NCBI GenBank assembly: GCA_041744735.1
Contig: JBGTKH010000164.1
Coordinates: 1-10,854, forward strand
Origin: JBGTKH01 sp041744735
GTDB lineage: Bacteria > Planctomycetota > Planctomycetia > Pirellulales > Pirellulaceae
DNA length: 10,854 nucleotides
Reading direction: 5' to 3'
The translations under genes were made by a program, and so were the position numbers. This document shows positions 7,835 through 10,854 of this stretch, in pieces (the first letter of the stretch is position 1; the number at the start of each line of letters is the position of its first letter). The notes beneath the pieces are model-generated. The model worked only from the letters and a program-made list of their open reading frames with translations. It was not told the DNA's origin and searched no databases.

Positions 7835-8515
7835 CTATTTCGGGCTGCCGGCGCCGGGCGATTTGGTCGTCGTGCCGACTCCCTTACCCGTCACGGTCTT
7901 CAAAGTACTAGTATTATCTTTGTTCGATCCACTTTTCAAGTCTTGCGTCAACCACAACAACTGTTTTTCGATCTGCTGTTGCCGGTCGCTGCCGAGCCGC
8001 TCGATTTGCTCGTCGAGCTTCTCCAGGCGGTCCGCTAACCGATCGCGGTCGCGCTGCAAGATGGCCCGTTGCAAGTCAACCTGCTCACCCAGCGACGCTC
8101 GCAACTGTTCGCGCAGCGCGGGGTTGTCGCCCATCTTTAAGCGGGCGGCCAACAGTTGACTTCGCGACTGCGATTTCCACAAGTCCAGTTCCAACTGATA
8201 ACGTTCAAAGTCGCGTTCTTGCGTCGTTGCCAACCGCTCGCTGATGCGGAACAAATCGCGCACCGCCTTTTGATATTCGCTGGACCGGTTGTCTTTCAGA
8301 TACACGAGTAAGGCAGCCAACTCGGGGTGATGTTGCTGCACAAAGGTCATCGCCGCCGCCTCGCGTTCGGGAGTCACGCCGGGCAAATGCTTCGGCGACA
8401 AATCCATTGCCGCGCCGTTTTGCTTCGACACGTCATGCTGACCGTTGTCGGCCAGCAGCGACGCCGCGGTGAACAGCAAGATTGCCACAGACAATAATGA
8501 CCAGGCATGTTTCAT
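7835..8515 (-). CDS. Secreted alpha-helical coiled-coil protein linked to the sigma/anti-sigma pair
   Basis: A 226-residue exported protein that I do not recognise by name. Residues 1-22 are a Sec signal peptide (hydrophobic core LLSVAILLFTAASLL, likely cleavage before DN). Residues 48-195 are predicted almost wholly helical and very rich in Glu, Arg, Gln and Leu. The first part contains TPEREAAAMTFVQQHHPELAALL, and 138-180 has heptad-like spacing (LQRAILQRDRDRLADRLEKL) typical of a coiled coil. The last 30 residues are Ser/Thr/Gly/Lys-rich and probably disordered. It starts 16 bases after the anti-sigma gene and is part of that operon. Similar helical secreted proteins follow ECF/anti-sigma pairs in planctomycetes as I recall, and it could be a periplasmic sensor or modulator of the anti-sigma factor, in the manner of CnrX or Spy. 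No metal-ligand set is obvious, apart from HH at 62-63. Confidence 0.85.
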   Translation of the reverse strand: MKHAWSLLSVAILLFTAASLLADNGQHDVSKQNGAAMDLSPKHLPGVTPEREAAAMTFVQQHHPELAALLVYLKDNRSSEYQKAVRDLFRISERLATTQERDFERYQLELDLWKSQSRSQLLAARLKMGDNPALREQLRASLGEQVDLQRAILQRDRDRLADRLEKLDEQIERLGSDRQQQIEKQLLWLTQDLKSGSNKDNTSTLKTVTGKGVGTTTKSPGAGSPK

Positions 8516-8531
8516 TGAATGACGACTCGTA

Positions 8532-9158
8532 TTACTCTTTCACGTCCGTGCTTGATTTACTCATCATGCCCGACACCGCGGCCAGCATCCAATCGGGAGC
8601 AGCCACGGTCGAACCTTCATCCACCAATACGTCCGAGAGCGGCAGATCGTCGGCGATGTACGGATCGTCCGGGCCAGCGCTGTCAGCAGCCAATGCCCAC
8701 GTCCAAGACCCTTCGCTGCCAACTTCCAATTCGGCGCGCGTCTGACTCCAAGCGATCGCCAAATCGGGAGACGCCGTCTTGCGCACTGCAACGCCACCAT
8801 CCGCAGATTCGTCCGATTGTTGGCCCACCATCGGACCAATCACAAAACCCTGGCAAACAAAAACCAAAGCTAAGCAGGCCGCCGCTCCCATCGACAACCA
8901 AGCGACCCGTCGCATCCACCGGCTGCGATGCGGACGTTCCACCGAAGGCGCCGCAGCCACGGTCAATTCCTCGACTGCGCCAGCCACCGCGATTGCTTCC
9001 GTCAACTCGACCGCGCTGGCCACGGCCTCGCGAGCCGGTTGGCTGTCCGCCAATTGCTGCTCGAACTCGGCTCGCTCGGCGTCCGAAAACTCGTCCGCGA
9101 TATAACGGAACGCGAGCCAATCGAGATGGTTTCGTTCTTCGGTTGTCATGAATTGCAT
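8532..9158 (-). CDS. Membrane-anchored anti-sigma factor (zinc-less type)
   Basis: A 208-residue single-pass membrane protein. The cytoplasmic N-terminal part (WLAFRYIADEFSDAERAEFEQQLADSQPAREAV, 14-46) matches the short helical anti-sigma domain seen in planctomycetes; the HxxxCxxC zinc motif of the ZAS class is absent. A transmembrane helix lies at about 86-107 (AWLSMGAAACLALVFVCQGFV), preceded by the basic RSRWMRR, which places the N terminus inside. Residues 110-208 would be extracytoplasmic, acidic, with two Trp residues (151, 153) and a MM pair near the end. The protein should hold the ECF sigma factor at the membrane. It starts 11 bases after the sigma stop; GGGGG sits just before the first ATG (9158), while the second ATG, three codons on (9149), has better spacing and may be the true start. 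Function is inferred from position and topology. Confidence 0.85.
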   Translation of the reverse strand: MQFMTTEERNHLDWLAFRYIADEFSDAERAEFEQQLADSQPAREAVASAVELTEAIAVAGAVEELTVAAAPSVERPHRSRWMRRVAWLSMGAAACLALVFVCQGFVIGPMVGQQSDESADGGVAVRKTASPDLAIAWSQTRAELEVGSEGSWTWALAADSAGPDDPYIADDLPLSDVLVDEGSTVAAPDWMLAAVSGMMSKSSTDVKE

Positions 9159-9169
9159 TTGCCCCCAAT

Positions 9170-9697
9170 TTAGTCTTCGTTATGCCCTGCGAGTTTCTTT
9201 CTTAGCTTCGCCAGCGCTGTTCTCATTCGACCCAGCGCCGTGCCCAGGGGGATTCCTAACTCCTCGGCGATCACGGCGAATGTCTTATCTTCGTAAATTC
9301 GCATCCGTACGACCTGACGCTGCTCGGCAGGCAACTCGTCGAGTGCCGCCCGAACCTGTTCCACCGCTTCGAGGCGGACCAGCGGAGCATCGGCCGAACC
9401 TGTCGATGAGTCCCGCGTCCACGCCAAGCGGCGAACCACTTTGTCGCCGACCGCCTGCCGTCGGCGAATGGCCATCGCTTCGTTGTACGCCACCCGGAAG
9501 AGCCACGCCTTGCGAGATTCTTCCCGCGTTTCGTGACCCCGCTCGACCAGCTTGACGAACGCCGCTTGCAGCACATCGCTGGCCAGTTGCGAATCTCGCA
9601 AGACACCCAGCAGAAACCGCTTCAGCTCGTCGCCGTACTCGACATACAGCCGCGCGACGATGGCGGGATCAAGTTTGCCTTCGTCCTCGGCAGTCAA
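9170..9697 (-). CDS. ECF RNA polymerase sigma factor
   Basis: A group 4 (extracytoplasmic function) sigma factor with only regions 2 and 4. From TTG 9697 it is 175 residues; the frame stays open to a TTG at 9754 (194 residues). Region 2 begins at DPAIVARLYVEYGDELKRFL and includes DSQLASDVLQAAFVKLVERG and the -10-recognising SRKAWLFRVAYNEAMAIRRR. Region 4 is VRAALDELPAEQRQVV through the helix-turn-helix TFAVIAEELGIPLGTALGRM, ending in LAKLRKKLAG. TTG 9697 is preferred because AGGAG sits seven bases before it and because it overlaps the stop of a short upstream reading frame. A GTG at 9724 is an alternative, with GGAGG 14 bases away. It heads the operon and should direct RNA polymerase to this operon and to other envelope genes when released by the anti-sigma factor. 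Family is certain; start and target promoters are not. Confidence 0.93.
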   Translation of the reverse strand: MTAEDEGKLDPAIVARLYVEYGDELKRFLLGVLRDSQLASDVLQAAFVKLVERGHETREESRKAWLFRVAYNEAMAIRRRQAVGDKVVRRLAWTRDSSTGSADAPLVRLEAVEQVRAALDELPAEQRQVVRMRIYEDKTFAVIAEELGIPLGTALGRMRTALAKLRKKLAGHNED

Positions 9698-9743
9698 CGG
9701 GGCGCTCCTGCCGAATCTCGGCACTCGGCCATCACTTACCTCC
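9694..9743 (-). promoter_or_regulatory. Possible leader peptide and hairpin controlling sigma factor translation
   Basis: GGAGG (9743-9739) lies six bases before an ATG (9732) that is out of frame with the sigma gene. It opens a 12-codon frame (MAECRDSAGAPR) whose TGA (9696-9694) overlaps the in-frame TTG at 9697. Inside it a perfect six-base hairpin (TGCCGA / TCGGCA, 9723-9709) abuts the AGGAG used for TTG 9697. Reading the leader would open the hairpin and deliver ribosomes to the sigma start. This is an inference from spacing. Confidence 0.35.
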
Positions 9744-9775
9744 AAGATGCGCAACCCGCGGCATCTATTGGACCA

Positions 9776-9823
9776 CGAACCAAAATTGCCCGGAATTCAC
9801 CTCGAACCGCTGCGAAAATTGCC
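9776..9823 (-). repeat. Direct repeat upstream of the sigma operon, possible operator
   Basis: In plus orientation CGAACC-AAAATTGCC (9776-9790) recurs as CGAACC-gctgcg-AAAATTGCC (9803-9823), identical but for six inserted bases. The AAAATTGCC halves start 33 bases apart, about three helical turns. It lies 80-125 bases upstream of the preferred sigma start, where a regulator site would be expected. Confidence 0.4.
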
Positions 9824-9855
9824 AAACTCATCGCCATTTAACCCCATTTTGGAGT

Positions 9856-9899
9856 GCGGCGACTCGTCGCCGCTTTCGGACTCTTGGATTCCTTCCGAA
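9856..9899. repeat. REP-like palindrome with adjacent inverted repeat
   Basis: GCGGCGAC-TC-GTCGCCGC (9856-9873) is a perfect palindrome with eight-base arms. It is followed at once by a second inverted repeat, TTCGGA (9875-9880) and TCCGAA (9894-9899). Read as protein on either strand the core gives ECGDSSPLS or SGDESPHSK, phrases I recall from spurious hypothetical proteins in planctomycete genomes, which suggests a dispersed element. No T-tract follows it. Confidence 0.5.
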
Positions 9900-9934
9900 C
9901 GCACACCAGACCTTCCACCCTCGTGTCGCGCATC

Positions 9935-9975
9935 CCACGCTTGTAATCCGCAGTGTAAGCAAGGGAGCACCTTCA
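9935..9975. repeat. Possible remnant of a dispersed planctomycete repeat
   Basis: The segment around TTGTAATCCGCAGTGTAAGC followed by AAGGGAGCACC reads as CNPQCKQGSTF on the plus strand and LPCLHCGLQ on the minus strand. Both resemble fragments (NPQRKQGST, LPCLRCGL) that I remember as recurring in over-predicted short proteins of planctomycete genomes. The link is from memory. Confidence 0.3.
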
Positions 9976-10187
9976 ATATAGCGCCTTCGCACGCGGCCAG
10001 CGACAGGGCCTCGAACTTGTTCGGCTGGTCTATGTTGGTTTGCCAGCGGACGGCGCCTTGCTGTTCCAGCACCGACGCCAAGTTTTGGCATCGCCCCGCC
10101 CAACTCGCCGGTTGCCCATTTGCATCACGTCTACGATAATGTCGCACTTGTAAGGCTTGAAGACAAAAATCCGATAGTTTTCCCAAC

Positions 10188-10854
10188 GTGAAACTCATCC
10201 GCAATCTCGACGACCTGCCGGCCCAACTGCGCGGCGGAGCGGTGACGATCGGCAATTTCGACGGCGTGCACCGCGGGCATGCGCGAATTGTGGAGCGGCT
10301 GATGGCAAAGGCGCGCGAGCTGGATGGGGCGGCGCTGGTGTTCACGTTCGACCCGCATCCGGTGCGGCTGCTGCGGCCCGATTCAGCGCCGCCGCCGCTG
10401 ACTTGGACCGACCGCAAGGCCCAATTGCTCGGCGAATTGGGAGTTGATTCGATTATCGCTTACCCCACCGACGAGGCGCTGCTGGCACTGTCCCCCGACG
10501 AATTTTTCAACCGCATCGTGCGAGAGCAGCTCGACGCGCGAGCCATGGTCGAAGGCCCGAATTTCTTCTTCGGCCACAACCGCGAAGGTAATATCGACGT
10601 GCTCGGCCGGCTGTGCCGCAACACCGGGATTTCATTGGACGTCGTCGAGCCACTGGTCGTGGGCGACGAATTTGTCTCCAGCAGCCGCGTACGTAAACTG
10701 ATCCAACAAGGCCACGTGGCAGAAGCGCGTGAACTGCTCACGCACCCCTATCGCATCCGCGGCATGGTCACGCACGGCGACGCCCGCGGCGCGAAGATCG
10801 GCTTCCCGACCGCCAATGTCGACGCCATCGACACGCTGCTGCCCGCCGAAGGCG
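10188..10854 (+). CDS. ribF: Bifunctional riboflavin kinase/FAD synthetase (3' end outside window)
   Basis: The cytoplasmic enzyme phosphorylates riboflavin to FMN and adenylates FMN to FAD. The first 222 residues are present. The FMN adenylyltransferase domain shows TIGNFDGVHRGH (20-31) with the HxGH-type nucleotide motif, FTFDPHPVR (52-60), NFFFGHNREGN (125-135) and SSSRVRKLI (164-172). The riboflavin kinase domain begins near 186 with YRIRGMVTHGDARGAKIGFPTAN, including the GFPTAN flavin/nucleotide motif; its remainder (about 90 residues in the family) is cut off. The GTG at 10188 is taken as start because an in-frame TGA lies at 10158-10160 with no ATG between, and VKLIRNLDDLP is a normal family N terminus. 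No strong Shine-Dalgarno is visible. It is divergent from the sigma operon and appears unrelated to it, although FAD supply could serve redox proteins. Identification is secure. Confidence 0.95.
   Translation, partial: MKLIRNLDDLPAQLRGGAVTIGNFDGVHRGHARIVERLMAKARELDGAALVFTFDPHPVRLLRPDSAPPPLTWTDRKAQLLGELGVDSIIAYPTDEALLALSPDEFFNRIVREQLDARAMVEGPNFFFGHNREGNIDVLGRLCRNTGISLDVVEPLVVGDEFVSSSRVRKLIQQGHVAEARELLTHPYRIRGMVTHGDARGAKIGFPTANVDAIDTLLPAEG

Larger units (their letters stand above)
9755..10187. other. Intergenic region between the divergent sigma operon and ribF, no convincing gene
   Basis: This 433-base stretch separates divergently read genes and must hold the promoters of both. No coding frame in it looks real: the longest frames have compositions typical of out-of-frame reading and one runs antisense into ribF. 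It contains a duplicated 15-base motif (9776-9823), a compact palindrome with an adjacent inverted repeat (9856-9899) and sequence around 9935-9975 that resembles planctomycete repeat remnants. No tRNA-like cloverleaf was recognised. No convincing -35/-10 pair could be fixed for either gene. Confidence 0.6.

Noticed and set aside
7814..7837. Short inverted repeat TAGGGT...ACCCTA at the end of the helical protein gene
   Set aside because: Only six pairs with a 12-base loop overlapping the stop codon and no T-tract; too weak to call a terminator.
9782..9823. Possible sigma-54 promoter (TTGGCA-ATTTT-CGCA on the minus strand)
   Set aside because: The GG to GC distance is 10 rather than the required 12 bases, so it does not fit the -24/-12 rule.
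10148..10178. Possible sigma-70 promoter for ribF (TTGTAA and GATAGT)
   Set aside because: Each box matches the consensus at only four of six positions and the spacer is 19 bases; not strong enough to annotate.
9797..10417. Minus-strand 206-codon frame and plus-strand 195-codon frame (9552-10139) across the intergenic region
   Set aside because: One runs antisense through the start of ribF and the other antisense through the sigma gene; neither has a domain or plausible start, and the shared part is better explained by dispersed repeats.

Overview
The window looks like a chromosomal segment of a planctomycete, most likely from the Pirellulales. The reasons are a paired PSCyt2/PSD1 (DUF1549/DUF1553) protein and DUF1501 protein, an ECF sigma factor followed by a zinc-less anti-sigma factor, a small protein of a type common in planctomycetes, moderately high GC with few clear promoters, and REP-like extragenic palindromes. 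This placement is inferred from protein content, not from a marker gene.

Left part, plus strand (1-2616): the 3' portion of a glycyl-tRNA synthetase gene (start lies outside the window), an 86-residue conserved hypothetical protein and a xylose-isomerase-like TIM-barrel protein. They are closely spaced (27 and 13 bases) and probably co-transcribed. A strong hairpin at 2620-2654 closes the convergent gene that arrives on the minus strand.

Middle part, minus strand (9697 down to 2677): six genes read in one direction. In order of transcription they encode an ECF sigma factor, a single-pass anti-sigma factor, a secreted alpha-helical (coiled-coil) protein, a secreted protein with PSCyt2/PSD1 domains and cytochrome-like CH motifs, a Tat-exported DUF1501 protein of the alkaline-phosphatase-like fold, and a secreted Lys/Glu/Pro-rich protein with two LTxxQ motifs and a long hexapeptide-repeat tail. 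The first three are within 16 bases of each other and surely form one operon. The next two follow after about 115-125 bases and may be read through. The last lies behind two terminator-like hairpins and may have its own promoter. The set reads as a membrane-spanning regulatory switch coupled to an extracytoplasmic redox or hydrolytic module whose substrate is unknown.

Right part: 9755-10187 holds no convincing gene but contains a duplicated 15-base motif upstream of the sigma gene, a near-perfect palindrome with an adjacent inverted repeat, and sequence resembling planctomycete repeat fragments. From 10188 a plus-strand ribF gene (FAD synthetase/riboflavin kinase, GTG start) runs off the window edge.

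The most interesting points are the sigma/anti-sigma/PSCyt/DUF1501 locus as a unit, a possible leader-peptide and hairpin arrangement controlling the sigma factor, and the recently expanded 18-base tandem repeat coding for the PEG[D/E]KK tail.
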